From the NCBI RefSeq assembly GCF_002865645.1, contig NW_020194615.1, positions 620,001 through 684,000 on the forward strand: DNA of 64,000 nt, given 5' to 3'. This document shows, one piece after another, positions 11,488 to 23,078 of this stretch. The stretch comes from Hyaloscypha bicolor E (Eukaryota; Ascomycota; Leotiomycetes; Helotiales; Hyaloscyphaceae). Each line of letters starts with the position of its first letter. Positions within the stretch are counted from its first letter, which is position 1. The translations under genes and the position numbers were made by a program. The notes under the pieces are model-generated. The model was not told where the DNA came from. It did no database searches and saw nothing but the letters and a program-made list of their open reading frames with translations.

Positions 11488-13036
11488 TACACCTTCGGAA
11501 ATCCGGGAGCGAGCTGAAGTAGGAGTCCATATAAGGAGTTAAGCTCCGACGAAAGTGATATAGCGAGGTAGAAATGCATATTAACTGTCAGGAAGGCGAT
11601 TCCAGTTCGAACTATTGGTTTTAAAAGCCAAAATCTGCAAGAGCAATCAAATTGCATAGACTGAGAAGATTTGAAACGGTTTTTTTTCCAAGTGGGAAGT
11701 AAGAGGGCATTTATGGAGCGCCTGTGATCCTTCTTGAGACTGATACATTCTCCGCCAAGAGGGTAGCAAACAGCACATTCCCCGCCCGTTTCTACTTAGG
11801 ACCCTCCGATCCCACATACCACGCACATCGCTCCCCCGAACTGTACTATAATTCAAGTTTAGACGAGTAGGAAACTAAGCTGGGGGCCATTTCTAGCCTA
11901 TGAGTTTTAGCATCTCGTGGCTGAACTCCCTTGATTCGTATTCATCTAAACGCCCCGTAGCAAGATCTACATACCTTCAAACCATCAGACGGTCAATCTC
12001 CAGTCCAATATTTAAAGGGTGTCGTCTATCAAAGCCAGGAGCTATCCGGGTAGTGGGGACGAGTCGCGAGCTGTTGGGAGTTGATTTATTTCCTCCGTGT
12101 GGCGAAAATAAAGTATGAGGCAGTTCCTGAAGAAGCACTCGCCTAGAGTGCCGTCAATTGGGCAAAAAATCTAGAGGAATGAAACCCGTAAGCAATCCCG
12201 TGATAGAGCTTTCTGCTTGGTATCTGGAGCCTGATTGGTGAACACCACCGACTTGGCTTATCTAGAAATTTTTTAAAACAAGCTTGGCAAGAATCCTTTT
12301 GAGAGTTTCACGGCTTGGCGAAGGGCGGTCGCTGGAGCGCTTTTGGTTAGTTGCGTCATCCTTCGGACTAGTCCTAGGAATGTGATCCCACTTAATCTAC
12401 GGCATAACCAATTAAGCAGAAAGAGTAACAACCGATAATTATAGATCTACTTTCTTACCAGCAGCAACCCCCCCCCAGTTAAAGTGTGTGCTAGGGGTGA
12501 AGGGCGGCAAATCTCGCCTATTTTTAGCGACCCTTCTCCTTTTCGAAATGGTGTCGTAATCTGAACGCAAGCCAGTTCAAGATCTTTAGAAACAAAGTTC
12601 AGGCAACTAGCTATTTATCTTCACTTTCCATGGACTTCGGGCTCGACTCGCATCTGCAAATTTTAACGACCACGTCACGTGAGCGATTCCAAAGCCTGTA
12701 GTGCGGGTGATTAGCAATAGGTGTCTCAGTAGGATTGTTCATAGGGGGGCGGTAGGAGATAAGCGAGGGGTATAAACCTCGTGTTCTCACTCTGTGAAAA
12801 AGCGTGGCCAGATCCATTCCCATACAGTGACTTGGCAGATACGTATGATAATAACTATACAATTTAATGCGCCCTCTAAAGTCTATCTGATCACCACTGA
12901 ATGAACGCCATTGCAGTTTGCAAACCCTCCGCCCGACCATTCTCATTGCGAGAACTCCTAGCACAGTTCCCCAAGGGTTTTTTTTTGTTATCTTTCCATG
13001 TTTTCCACAAGTCTTATCTTAATAGTGATCCTCTTT
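11488..13036. other. Mostly gene-free; one copy of a dispersed repeat
   Basis: No complete gene supported, apart from the cysteine-bearing minus-strand frame near 11510-11850 noted with the preceding gene. The sequence at 12632-12742 is repeated in diverged form at 14312-14432. A ccccccccc homopolymer lies near 12467-12477. Confidence 0.4.
12632..12742 (+). repeat. Diverged direct repeat, copy 1
   Basis: Shares blocks in the same order with 14312-14432: ggacttcg, ctcg, tctgcaa, a cacgtgagc motif (cacgtcacgtgagc here, cacatcacgtgagc there), cctgta, tgcggg, agcaat, ggtgtctc. The two copies flank the small membrane-protein gene at 13037-13698. They could be remnants of a dispersed element or a local duplication of promoter sequence. 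Confidence 0.6.
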
Positions 13037-13698
13037 TTATCGAACTGTTGCCCACCCACTATAATAATAGTCTGACTTATGCTAAATCCCAAATTAGCTT
13101 TTAATTTCCTCTCCCAATTTCAATTGCGTTTTCTTGGCAAATACAATGAGACAACTTACACAACAATCCACCCAAGCAAACAGCCCCAAAACCAATTCCA
13201 ATTGGAATAGTACCACCTCCTCGTTCCTGCAAATACCAAATAGCCCACAGATAGAGATAGCACCAATCCCACTATTAATCCCATATCGACAAATCGGATT
13301 TTCTTCTCATTGGCCTCATTGGCATGCCTTCTCTGCGAACCCCGCAAGTAGTATCCTGCTATCATCAAGATGTTCCACATCGACTGTAAAACGAGGAATA
13401 TTTCGGCTACAATGAAAGAATCATGATCACTTTCACCGACGATCAAAATCAGGAAAGCAAAAAAAGCTAAAACGGCGCTGAGTGCTTTGATACCGAATGT
13501 CGGCATGATTGTGATGTTGCAAGTTGGGCCACTATCAACGCCAGTAGGGAAGGAAGCAGAAGGCGGAGTATTTTGAGATATAGGAAGGATTGGAGAACCA
13601 CCGGGCGACTGAGGAGGAGAAGCAAGATGGAAGAATGGAGCTGAGTCAGCTTCGCTATTCATGGTGAAGTCCCAGTCTCGTGCACGTGCGATTAACAT
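13037..13698 (-). CDS. Small multi-span membrane protein, unknown
   Basis: Exon 1 (13698-13160) ends at a perfect GTAAGT donor; a 101-bp intron ends TTATTATAG and a short exon 2 (13058-13037) adds about seven residues before TAA, giving about 186 residues. A later ATG at 13662 (MNSEADS) is an alternative start. The N-terminal third is Pro/Ser-rich. Four hydrophobic segments follow, at roughly residues 69-88, 96-118, 137-158 and 165-180, with a basic loop (RGSQRRHANEANEKK) between the second and third. This resembles small four-span fungal membrane proteins of unknown function; I recognise no family motif. Exon 2 is tentative because it is so short. Confidence 0.55.
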
Positions 13699-14636
13699 CG
13701 TGAGCTGAATATTATTTGAAGTTTCGGCTGAATAGAGGTTGGAAGTCTTCCTTAAATGTTCAATTTGAAAGGGTGCGCAGCATGATTTAACATCAAAGGG
13801 ATGGGGACACCGTCGCCTTCTGCGCCGCAAGGCAGCAACCTCGAAAAGGCCAGCAGTGGCTTAAATTCCGCCTTGGGAATTTAACAACTAGAAAGACATT
13901 GAGATCTGACTCACAGTGTCCAGCTAAGGACAGATATCTAGGCATAATACTCATTTCGAGGTTGTTGCTTTTGGGTGAAAGTGGTGGAGAGTGTTGAGGC
14001 AGCTTCGCTTCCAGGCACTAGCGGGTGCACGGATAATAATCGAGACCCCGGAACATAATCCTCGATTTCTTGAGACACTTCCAGTGTTGATGAAATTAAA
14101 AACCTAGAGCGGAGTGCCAATAAAAAAAAGGTCAAGTTGGAAATTTGGTTTACCTAGCGTTGTGCAGTTGTGAATAGGTAGTTCAATTCTGAAGCCACTA
14201 CTGCATGTGCCAACGCCCCCTTACGAGTTAGCGAGACAGCCCCAAACGTGCTGCGGAAAGATCTTCGGGCTCTGTAAGGACTCGCACAGCTAGATTACAT
14301 TTAACTCTCAGGGACTTCGCCTTCGGCTCGCTTCTGCAATGTACAGTGCCCACATCACGTGAGCTGTAGTTGCAATTAGAAAACCTGTATTGCGGGGTCG
14401 CAGCAATGGGGTGTCTCGCATGAGATTATTAGTGGTCAACCACCATAATTTTGGGACGCAACGACGTCATCTTGGCCATCACGTTTATCAACTTCTCGGT
14501 GGATTTTTTTGGGATATTTTTTAGAATCGCATTCGTCTCTTTCACGAAAAGTCTCCGATCGCTACTACGCACAAAAAGTCCGTGGTTATTCTTAGTTGTT
14601 CCCACTTATTTTCGACCCATTGGCGAAGTGGCAAGG
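13699..14636. other. Intergenic between divergent genes; repeat copy 2
   Basis: The roughly 0.9 kb between the minus-strand gene at 13698 and the plus-strand gene at 14637 carries the second copy of the direct repeat. It also holds short frames, including an in-frame GTG-led extension of the next gene, that I do not regard as coding. Confidence 0.4.
14312..14432 (+). repeat. Diverged direct repeat, copy 2
   Basis: Partner of 12632-12742, with the same ordered blocks around a cacatcacgtgagc core. It ends about 200 bp before the start codon at 14637. Confidence 0.6.
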
Positions 14637-15053
14637 ATGGGCATCCCCTATTCGAAACAAATCAACCTTGCATTCGACCAAGTCACGCCTCTCGTGGCGC
14701 ACGGCTTCAAAGTCCTACAAACCACCAGGAATATCACCTATATCCTTGCCGCCATTCAAGTCCTCACTGCCATTTTTCTCGGCCTCATCCTGATCACGTT
14801 GCTGGGACTGATCATTACTGTTAGTCCTGACCTCGAGCACGAGCGCCAGACCCTTGTCACGCCTCTGGTGAGATATATTGCAAATTCCGCAGTGCAGTAT
14901 ATGAGATGGCTGCAGGTGGGTGTGTGGACTGTGATTATTGGATGTGTTGTGGGAACTGCTGGAGGGGTGTATGTGACGAGGGAAGTTACAGAGTCGGTGG
15001 AAGTGGAAGGTCCTGAAGGGGAGGGCAAATCCGGAGAAGATTCTGGTTCTTAA
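14637..15053 (+). CDS. Conserved small two-span membrane protein
   Basis: 138 residues from the ATG at 14637 (MGIPYSKQINLAFDQVTP). This is a pattern I associate with small conserved filamentous-fungal proteins. The N-terminus is amphipathic (FDQVTPLVAHGFKVLQTT). Two strongly hydrophobic segments lie at about residues 34-62 and 92-112, and the tail is acidic and glycine-rich (EVEGPEGEGKSGEDSGS). The frame is open upstream to 14451 with a non-ATG codon, but that part reads as promoter/5' UTR. The N-terminal MGxxxS could be a myristoylation signal; this is inference only. Function unknown. Confidence 0.7.
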   Translation: MGIPYSKQINLAFDQVTPLVAHGFKVLQTTRNITYILAAIQVLTAIFLGLILITLLGLIITVSPDLEHERQTLVTPLVRYIANSAVQYMRWLQVGVWTVIIGCVVGTAGGVYVTREVTESVEVEGPEGEGKSGEDSGS

Positions 15054-15240
15054 CATGTGATACTTGCTCTGATTTAAAAGGTGTGTCCTCCATAAGCACC
15101 TCAAATAAAAGGACCAAAAACTCAGCTTCTGACAGTGTGGAATAGTCTGTACGGGTAGCATAAACAAATTATCGGCCATGTTCGATCTTTGAATCATAGT
15201 GCAGAAGTGGAACTCATGTTATTGAACTCATAGCCTTGAC

Positions 15241-15766
15241 TTACTTATCTCCCTTTGGGCTTAAATCGTAATCAGCCTGTTCCCTACTACAAGCATACTT
15301 TGCATCCACGTCAACTCCCTCCTCCCTCTCTTTCTCGATTCTCTCCATCAGCTCTTTATTGCGCTTCGCCGTTTCCTTCTTTTTCTCTGCAAACTCCTCT
15401 GCCGTCCACTTTGGCGGTCTGTAAGAATCGGGTGGATTATACAAAGCTTCATGGTCGACCACTTTCCGTCCATCGACACCACGGTACAGATCTTCGATTT
15501 CTTGTGACCACGGCTGCAAGTCTAGCATCGCTTTGATTTGAGCTGGACTGAAGCCCACCGCATCGAAGACCACTCGCTCAGGCGGCCCACCAAACGAGCG
15601 CATGACACCGTCGTCACCCATTTTCATGCACCCTTCTCCGACCATCTTCATTTTGCGAATTAGCTCACCGGCAGTAGGCTCTCGTTTAGTTTCTTCCTGT
15701 GATTGGTAAGTGATCGTTCATGCTTGGAAAGGGGCTTAACTGAGAAACGCTTACTGCTTTGGACAT
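15241..15766 (-). CDS. Conserved hypothetical protein, 155 aa
   Basis: Exon 1 is only four codons (15766-15755, MSKA), followed by a GTAAGC donor, a 58-bp intron and a CACAG acceptor. Exon 2 (15696-15241) completes 155 residues. The middle is hydrophobic-acidic (PPERVVFDAVGFSPAQIKAM, then LQPWSQEIEDLY). The C-terminal third is a charged helix probably forming a coiled coil (EEFAEKKKETAKRNKELMERIEKEREE). Tiny first exons of this kind are common in fungi, and the splice joins in phase 0, which supports the model. No membrane span, signal peptide or recognised catalytic motif. Confidence 0.7.
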
Positions 15767-17395
15767 GATGGCTGGTGTATCGCCTAATGTTTAATGTATC
15801 CTTTGTTGCAGATCAAGGCGATTGGAAAATAATTACTTGAACACTTCAGTGATCTCTAGAAATGTTTTTGACGATGGGATGTGGTAGTGATTATAATGAT
15901 GTACATTGAGGCGGATTTTAGGCTTCCATCCTGCGCCGCATCCAGCTTATTAGGCAAAACAAGCCCTCTCCCAATTGGCAAAAGGAGTAGAAAATTGGGT
16001 TGCCACCTCGGTTGCTGCCTCGTTGAACTCGTGGGATGTAAAGCGTTGGAAGATGGCAGAAGAATTTGTGAACAAACAGAGGTTCTTTATTCGGAGGCGT
16101 CTGGAAAACTTGGTGGATGCCACGAGCATGTGGAGGGGGTGAACAGGGGAACAGAAAATTGAATTCAGGTCGAGAACTAACGTTCTTTCATAGCTTCGTA
16201 CAACTTGCCGGTATACACAGTAGGCGGTGAGAATGCATATGTTTATCGCTCGAAGAGTCCATTATGCCACGGTACAGAAAATATCCTCTCCAACGTCTGT
16301 CGTCTGAATCCGTCGGCCGCTCACTTGCTGACTGGTCCTTCAAAAGATGATCCAGCAACCTGTTTGCAGCCAGTCACGGTCTTCCAGGTTCATGTCCATC
16401 ATCGAATCCTGTTCTATATAATAAGTAGGGAAATGTGAGGTTTTGGTTCGATTCATCCTTCCAAGATGACTTTTTGCAAAAATCCTTTCCCAACTCATGA
16501 ATTCCGTTGGCTCAGCGCAAACTAGTGCTAACCGCTGCGAACTTTGAGCTGACCCTGCAAGATGCCTCTTACATGTTTCACAGTTTATATTCCACTTGAG
16601 CTCACCGATCTCAACGTTGTCCCAGACCGAAATCAGTGTGTCGAAATTCGACTGCATCTGGACGATACGAGCATAGAAGCAGTAGTTGAGGCCTCTAAGT
16701 TGCTATGGCTCCAATATAAATCGCTTAAGTTATTCCATCCGTTTTCTGAGATCGCCATTGATGTTTGCATACATGTTCAGGGCGATTGCACGCGGTGAGG
16801 AGGATTATGTTGGGTTGCGGGACTGGCTATAGTTTCGGCTGGGAGAAAACAGTGGGGCTTTGAGATGCAATGATGCAGATTGGGTATGGCGGTGGTGGGG
16901 TCTTGGAGGCTGGAGGGAGTGGGTGGGAGGCAGAGGATTCCTTTGCGTGAGGAGTGGTTGTTGATGCCACCGTCGTGTGGTAGATGTTGAAGACGAGGAT
17001 GAGGTAATGATGTGCATCTGGAGATAAATGCTCGAATACTGTTTTCAATTGAAAGGCAGAGACTCAGAAAAGGGAAAGAGGATCTTTGAAGAGACTTTTA
17101 AGCTTTGCGGTGAGAGGGGGAGGCCACTTTCATGGTGTTCCGTAAGACAGAAAGGTTTGGGACCGGGGTTCTGGACGCAAGAAACTTGAAAGGCAGTATT
17201 AAAAACGAGTAGTTCTACCTATCATTCTGGCTCGGCTCTACTACGGGCTAACTTGTTTTGTGCTCTTCAATAAATCTCAGGGGGGTTTTCCCCGCTCATT
17301 ACACGATCAAGCCGATGTCATACCCGAACCACCTCAAACGCCAAACCAAAGGAATCCCAGTCTTCAAGACTTTAGAAAAAGCAAATAAGAATAGT
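15767..17395. other. Gene-poor interval
   Basis: About 1.6 kb. A minus-strand frame of 105 codons (16657-16340) has two clustered cysteines (NCETC) and reads plausibly as part of a small gene. It opens upstream at a CATAG acceptor-like site but has no complete model. The remainder holds only short frames. Confidence 0.35.
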
Positions 17396-18276
17396 TTACT
17401 GCGCATTCGGCGGCACCATACCACCCACAGAATCATAAGCCCCCTGCATCACGTGCCTCCTCTGCCCACTCTCCACCTCAAAAAGATGACACCCCCTCAT
17501 CGCAGCATTCGGCGGCGTGTAAAGATGCAAGCTAACCGCAAACTCCGTCGGGCTCGGGTTTTCAATCGAGTGTAGGCCGAGCGCATCAGCCATGTACGTG
17601 ACTTTATTCGGCCCGAAGGATAGGCTGGACGTTTCCTGCAAGGGTCCAGTGTCCTGCAAGGGTCCGGTGCCAGGGTTGAAAGGGATTGCGAAGCGGCGTT
17701 CGCGGATGGACCCGTGGAGGACTTTCATCAGGCAGTGCGCGTCAGCGTGGTCGTGAATTGGCGAGGCTTTGCCGGGTGTCCAGACGAGGAGGAGGAGGTT
17801 GAAGATCCCGGGCACTTCGCAGACGAGGTTGCGGGTGTATTGTTTTTCGGGATTGGCGTGTGCGAATTTTGACCAATGGGAGGGTTCTGAGGTGTAGGAG
17901 TGAAGAAGGTTGTGTAGAGTTGGGAGGTGTGGAGAGGGCGTTGTTGTGAGAGAGTGAGTGATGTCGTTGAGGAGCGTCGTAAATGTGTTGGTGTTGTGGT
18001 GGGCGATGCGGGGTTGAGGTGGAGGGATGTTTCGTAGCGGTGTGCCTCGTGGAAAATCTGAAAAGAGGGAATTAGCCAAGGAACTATTTGAGGTTGGCGA
18101 TAGAAAGTACCTGAAAGTGGAAAAGGTGTCGAGGACGGCTTTCTATTTGTTGATGTTGTGGAGTTGGTCCAGTTGCTTGTTTTTGCGGTTGCAGCGATCC
18201 CGCGCTGGATGAGTTGGCTTTGCCCGGCAACTTTCGATCGCAGGGCGCGAGTGATGCCTGTCTTGAGCGGTGCCAT
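17396..18276 (-). CDS. Cysteine dioxygenase
   Basis: Two exons: 18276-18111 and 18057-17396. The 53-bp intron (GTACTT donor, GCTAAT branch, TTTTCAG acceptor) joins in phase 1 for 275 residues. The enzyme is a cupin that oxidises L-cysteine to cysteine sulfinate using non-heme Fe(II) and O2. Iron ligands are visible as H157 and H159 in PIHDHADAHC and H218 in LGLHSIEN. C164 (seven residues after the first ligand) and Y235 match the Cys-Tyr crosslink pair of the mammalian enzyme in spacing. The 55-residue N-terminus is basic and Ser/Thr-rich without acidic residues, compatible with a mitochondrial presequence; this is inferred. Another in-frame ATG at 18414 would lengthen it by 46 residues. Confidence 0.93.
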
Positions 18277-19748
18277 TGCGAAAGAGATGGTGCAAGTGAA
18301 AGAAGAAATTGAGGCTAGAAAGGGGTATCTGAGCGAGTGAAGTGTTGAAGATAGGTCCAGGAGGGGGAAGGAGGAGAGAGGCGTCGAGAAAAGAGGAAGA
18401 TGGAGAGATGCCATATACGTCAGAAGCTGGCTCCGGCCGCTACCGGTGGATACGGTACGCAGCCGTCAGGGTATCTCTGCCTCACGAAAACAATAAGGGA
18501 GTGGTCTGCTGGGATTGGAATTGGAACCGGATTACGCCCAGACTTGCATTGCATTGCCCAAACTGCAGATACCCGTCCAATGAGAGGTGTTCCACCGCCT
18601 TTTGAGTGCTGAACTACCCTCCCTTGCTGCTCTGATCGAAATGAACCGGCACACCGACTGTTTTCATGCCCTCAATGCCGAGATTGGAGATTCTCTCCCC
18701 AGCAACCTCGAGTCTATCGCACTCACTGCCGACACCCTCAGCGCTGTTCCCGGGCCCGCCCAACCCAAATTGTTACCGTCCTCAAGCGTGCCCATCCGAA
18801 GTCCCTCATTCCTCAATATATGCTCAGATGCTTATTCTCAGCTTCGTAGCCGCCGTTCTCGTCTGGTGGTGCAACGGCCCAATCGTAAACGGATAGTCGG
18901 GTCACCGGGTCAGCGATAGTGGGGTGCTGTGAGACGATCGCCCCTCTTATCTCGTCCAATGCCGAAGGAAACCACAGCACATGTGAACACAACCACCACA
19001 ACACCGTAGACAAAAGATGCTGTCGATGCCTCTGATAGACCACGTAGGTGCTAAAGAATAATTGAATTTGATGATGCTGCCTGACGACGAAGGTAACTAA
19101 GAGGGGAGAAAGTAAACAAACCATCAAAACATCGCGTAGGCTGGACGGATTCGGGCGAAACTCTGACAGCGCACTTGCGCCTCATCCCTTCCTTCATCGT
19201 TGAGAAGACTGTCTTGCATCCGATTTCGCACGCTGCCCACCTTCCCTTCTTTCGCAGCCGGAAATCCCACGATCCACTTGGTCTTCTCTCATTGGCGGCT
19301 AACAATCGCATGTGTCATCGCAGAGAACACGACTTGGTGTCCTCTCGACCATGAGCACAAAAAGAGGACGAAAACAGCAGAAAAAAACGAGAGAACTTCG
19401 AGATCAATTCATCGGATGCGGCGGGGATGTTTATCGCAGAAAGAAAGAGAGGGAGGAAGGGAGATGAAAGGGGGAAAGAAGACCTTAGCGACGCTTCCTG
19501 CTCATTGGCCACCGCCGATGCTTAGCGGGACATGGGCGATGGCGTGCGAATTGCGATTCCCCCGTGACCAGAGCGCAAAGCGGAGTCATGTGATTTAAAA
19601 ACCTGGAAAGAGAGTTTGCAAAACGAAAGCGTATCCATGAGCAAATTCAAGGCACAAGAAAAGCTGCGAAACTTTAGAATCGCAGGAGGGGGTGATTGGG
19701 AGAGTCCGCCTGTCACGTGTAATTGGCTCACCTTTTCCTTCTGTTGAA

Positions 19749-19771
19749 ATTAGGGGCCTGAGGCCCCTAAT
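19749..19771. repeat. Perfect 23-bp palindrome
   Basis: ATTAGGGGCC and its exact reverse complement are separated by a 3-nt spacer (tga). It lies about 50 bp before the minisatellite. It could be a hairpin at the end of a transposon remnant or a coincidental regulatory palindrome. Confidence 0.7.
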
Positions 19772-19822
19772 AGGCTTAGTAAGCCCTGGAACCGAACGCC
19801 ATGGGGCTGTGCACTAGCTTAA

Positions 19823-19949
19823 TACCCTGTCCAGCTGGAATACCCTGTATAGCTGGAATACCCTGTACGGCTGGAATACCCTGTATAGCTGGATTACCCT
19901 GTATAGCTGGAATGACCCTGTATAGCTGGAATACCCTGTATAGCTGGAA
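19823..19949 (+). repeat. 18-bp minisatellite, seven copies
   Basis: Seven tandem copies of TACCCTGTATAGCTGGAA with few mismatches; one copy carries a 1-bp insertion. The array is translatable (PCIAGI-type repeats in one frame) but lies in no convincing gene, so I treat it as non-coding. Confidence 0.9.
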
Positions 19950-22151
19950 TCGGTTCAGCTGGCATAGGGATTTAGTACATGTGACTTAGGGGGTTCAGGG
20001 CTATATATATACGGGCTACTTACCACTGTAGAACAGCAGTCAATTCAGTACGTTTTACTTGGTTTACATTGCAAGCACGTGACCCTAGCTATATTGCTTT
20101 AGCTAGCTCAACACCTTCCTACCCCCGACCCTTCCCAACACCAGTTGCTGCTTTCATTTTGCACCAAAGACGAGATTTGGTCGCTTTAAACTCTGATATC
20201 ACTTAATCTACTTGTGAGTTTGGCGATTATCTAGATTTTGTGAAGTGATTGGGAAGTCGAGCGATGTAAAGTACCAAAGGTGAAGAGAAGAGAGGTATGG
20301 GGCTTCGACTTTCTGGATTCTTAGGCCAGATTGGGTCTGAGATAAAATTAAAAGAATTGGTACACTTAATGGAGTGTCTTTTTAAGACCAAGAAGAGGAT
20401 TCAATCCTTGGTTTCCCACCCGAGGAGCTCGCGAGCAGTTTCATGTTCACAAACAGAGACTAGCAGGCTATCGCGGATTCGCGATGCAAACGTCTCGCTT
20501 TGCTATCCCGAGCTTCCCGAATTCGAATTCTTATCGGGACCTCTCTTAGCCGAGTAATTTTCCAACTGCGGTGGTTGATAAGGCTCTATATCTGAGAGCA
20601 CAAAGGTTGCATGCATTCGGCCACGAGATCTTCCTATGTGCCCCAACCACACGGATGGCGCAGCTCTATATCATGACTGATGCTGATTGTATCAAAGAAG
20701 CAAAAAGGAAAACCCATATCACTTTCCGGAAGTGGATGGGAATGAAGGTGCAGTGTGGCTTGAGGACTACTTACCTTGAAACCTTGGCAGCCACCCCCTT
20801 TTCCACCTTCAAAGCTCCAAAAAGAATGCGACGTTGGCGTTACACGAGCGCGATTGTCGACTCCTCTGGCAACCACTCGCAGGGAAATCCCACCCATGCA
20901 TTGGGTTGTGTACCAGTAAACCACGCGTCAATCATGGATTCATGGACGCTTCTCAGCAAATCCCGCACCTGCCGTTGTCAGATTTGAGAAACATCGCTCG
21001 AATAGGTGGGTAGCACGGCTGCCTGACGAGAGTTTGAAGATAACATTGTGGAAACAAAGTTGAGGACGAGAGGTTCGAGTGCCCGAGATGCATATCTATA
21101 TGGATCGCAATAAGAACCGCACATTACGAGCTACAGGAGCCGAGACGTGAAACCGGTTTATTGGCGGGATTATGGGGGAGTTATTCTTTCAAGCTGAAAG
21201 TAAAGACGACTCGAACAAATTTAGACCTTAGTTTGTGGGGTCTGGAAACAATTTCATCCAAACCTCATGTATATCCCGTGGAGGTATTGCTCATCCCACT
21301 TGGACCCAGTGATCCCCGTTCCTTGGACTCCGGAACTTCGCTCCTTGAGTCTACAGTGCGTAACACATGTGCAAACACCTCTGTTCTTACATGTCGTTCT
21401 GCTGTTTCCGCTTACTGCTTCGATAATGTCAGGGCTCGAGGCAATAACCATCACGGGACTATGTATCGGGTAATCATAATCCAGAACACCGAAAGGGAGA
21501 AAGATAAAGAGAACAGATAATATTGCTTCGTTCAATGAACTTTATGACTAGATTCAACTTAGAAAAGCAAATCTTGAGACTTTGGTGGCTGGGTAAAAGA
21601 TGCTTGGCTGAAAGGGGACCCGGCACGTCGAGGGATGATACGCTGGTGAGCTTTGAACGATGAATGGAACGAGCGTTCATATTTCTCAGAATACAGTAAG
21701 CTTAGTAATAAATTCAAGAAGTATTTATATTTATGTTGGCCCCTTACTGTTTCGAAGCGGGGTAAAGGTGTGTCGGCTGAACTTACAGCTTCGTAGCACC
21801 TAGATTACTGATCAAGCCGGGCACCAGCAGATGAGCTTGTTTCTTTCGTCTTATCAAATAGCTCACTTTCCCACCCGGAGTGGGCTATTTAATTTATCCG
21901 TTATCGCAATGAGGCTTAGTTCAACAGACAGTCAATCAAGCTTCGTGCTGTCGGACAGCAGCCACGACATCAAGTCTGTTGAAGCTGACACGAGCCCGCT
22001 AGCTGGCCATCCTACTGTTTACTAATCACTGAAGTCAACCCTTTCAAAGCACATAAATCCCCTAAAAGTCTCACATTCTTGAAATCTCTTCTGGGCTCGA
22101 GTCTGAATCTCCTCTCTCCACCCTTCAGCTAGTCCATTCCCTGCTTACAAA

Positions 22152-22732
22152 ATGCCTGTCCTCCAATTCTACATAAATCCCAACCAGCTCAGCCTCGCGG
22201 AGAAGGAAGAGCTGTCCAAAACGTTGACAGATTACTACGCACAATCTATGCCAGATTTTTTCGTCGACATCATGTTCAACGAGGTCGGTCACTCTTGATT
22301 TCCCCTTTGGCTGGACCCTGCAAGGCTGACACAAAATCTCTGGATTATCAGCTTCCACACGACTCATTCTTCATTGGTGGCAAACCCACAAATGGAAAGT
22401 TCGTACGCTTCACAGCGGATCACATCGCTGTAAACTGGGATAAGGAAAAGGATGCCAAGCGAGCGAAAAGGTACCTAAACTGGCTTGGGGGAGTTTTCAA
22501 GGAGCGGTTTGAGCCGAAGGGTTGGACGTAGGTTATATTTCTCTTTGGGCCCTAATTAAGTGAACCAGGGAAGAAGACTGACGCTCTGCCTAGTTGGGAG
22601 TTCCACGTCACGGAGAGCGACAAAAAATTGTGGAGAATTCAGAGTTTGGTTCCGCCGTTGCTGGGAAGCGAGGAGATGAAACTCTGGGTTGAGGCTGGTA
22701 AAGGAGTTCCGTGGGAGGGAATGGAGAAATAG
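22152..22732 (+). CDS. Tautomerase-family protein (cis-CaaD/Tautomerase_3-like)
   Basis: Three exons: 22152-22283, 22352-22527 and 22594-22732. Introns of 68 and 66 bp join in frame for 148 residues. The protein begins MPVLQFY, so removal of Met leaves the N-terminal proline that is the catalytic base of the tautomerase superfamily. The length of about 150 residues fits the fused two-unit fungal type related to cis-3-chloroacrylic acid dehalogenase rather than 60-residue 4-oxalocrotonate tautomerase. Other family-like stretches are FNELPHDSFFIGGKP across the first junction and WEFHVTESDKKLWRIQ in exon 3. The substrate is unknown. The first intron has a weak GTCGGT donor; the protein alignment expectation supports it. 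Confidence 0.85.
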
Positions 22733-23078
22733 TGAGACTAGTGGGGTGTTCGTGGGCTGGTAATGTGGTCATGTATTGGCCAGATCGAACACTAGGCTCG
22801 GGCCGTTGATGGGTTACCACATCCTTTCAGCGAAATCCCTAGATAAAGCCATACCCTACTTGACCAAACTTTTCTAAGTTCTGCTCGCTATAAGTACTCC
22901 ATTCCCTTGCCCACAGTATGTTAAAATTCTTCCAAATAACAGCGAAGTCCTCGATCGACCGAACAGCACTCTAACTCGACCATAAAAAGATCCCGAGGCC
23001 TTCATCTGTCAGGTACGTATTTCCTACAACTGCGATACAACGCTGAAAGTTGTTCATGGTAGCTGTAACATCTACAAA
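22733..23078. other. Intergenic, nothing seen
   Basis: 346 bp between tail-to-head plus-strand genes, presumably a terminator and the promoter of the 2EXR gene. Confidence 0.4.

Larger units (their letters stand above)
18277..22151. other. Long gene-free stretch
   Basis: Nearly 3.9 kb without a supported gene. Overlapping short frames occur on both strands, but none has a domain, a good start plus splice structure, or a membrane/secretion signal. It contains the palindrome at 19749-19771 and the minisatellite at 19823-19949. Scattered CACGTG-type sites occur near 19714 and 20085. Confidence 0.4.

Noticed and set aside
14451..14636. N-terminal extension of the small membrane protein
   Set aside because: It has no ATG and reads as promoter/5' UTR; the conserved start is at 14637.
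19801..19989. Reading frame with PCIAGI repeats
   Set aside because: It is produced by the 18-bp minisatellite; no promoter, splice or homology support.
20571..20987. 138-codon plus-strand frame in the gene desert
   Set aside because: No domain, no splice support, and a competing minus-strand frame of similar length; composition looks random.
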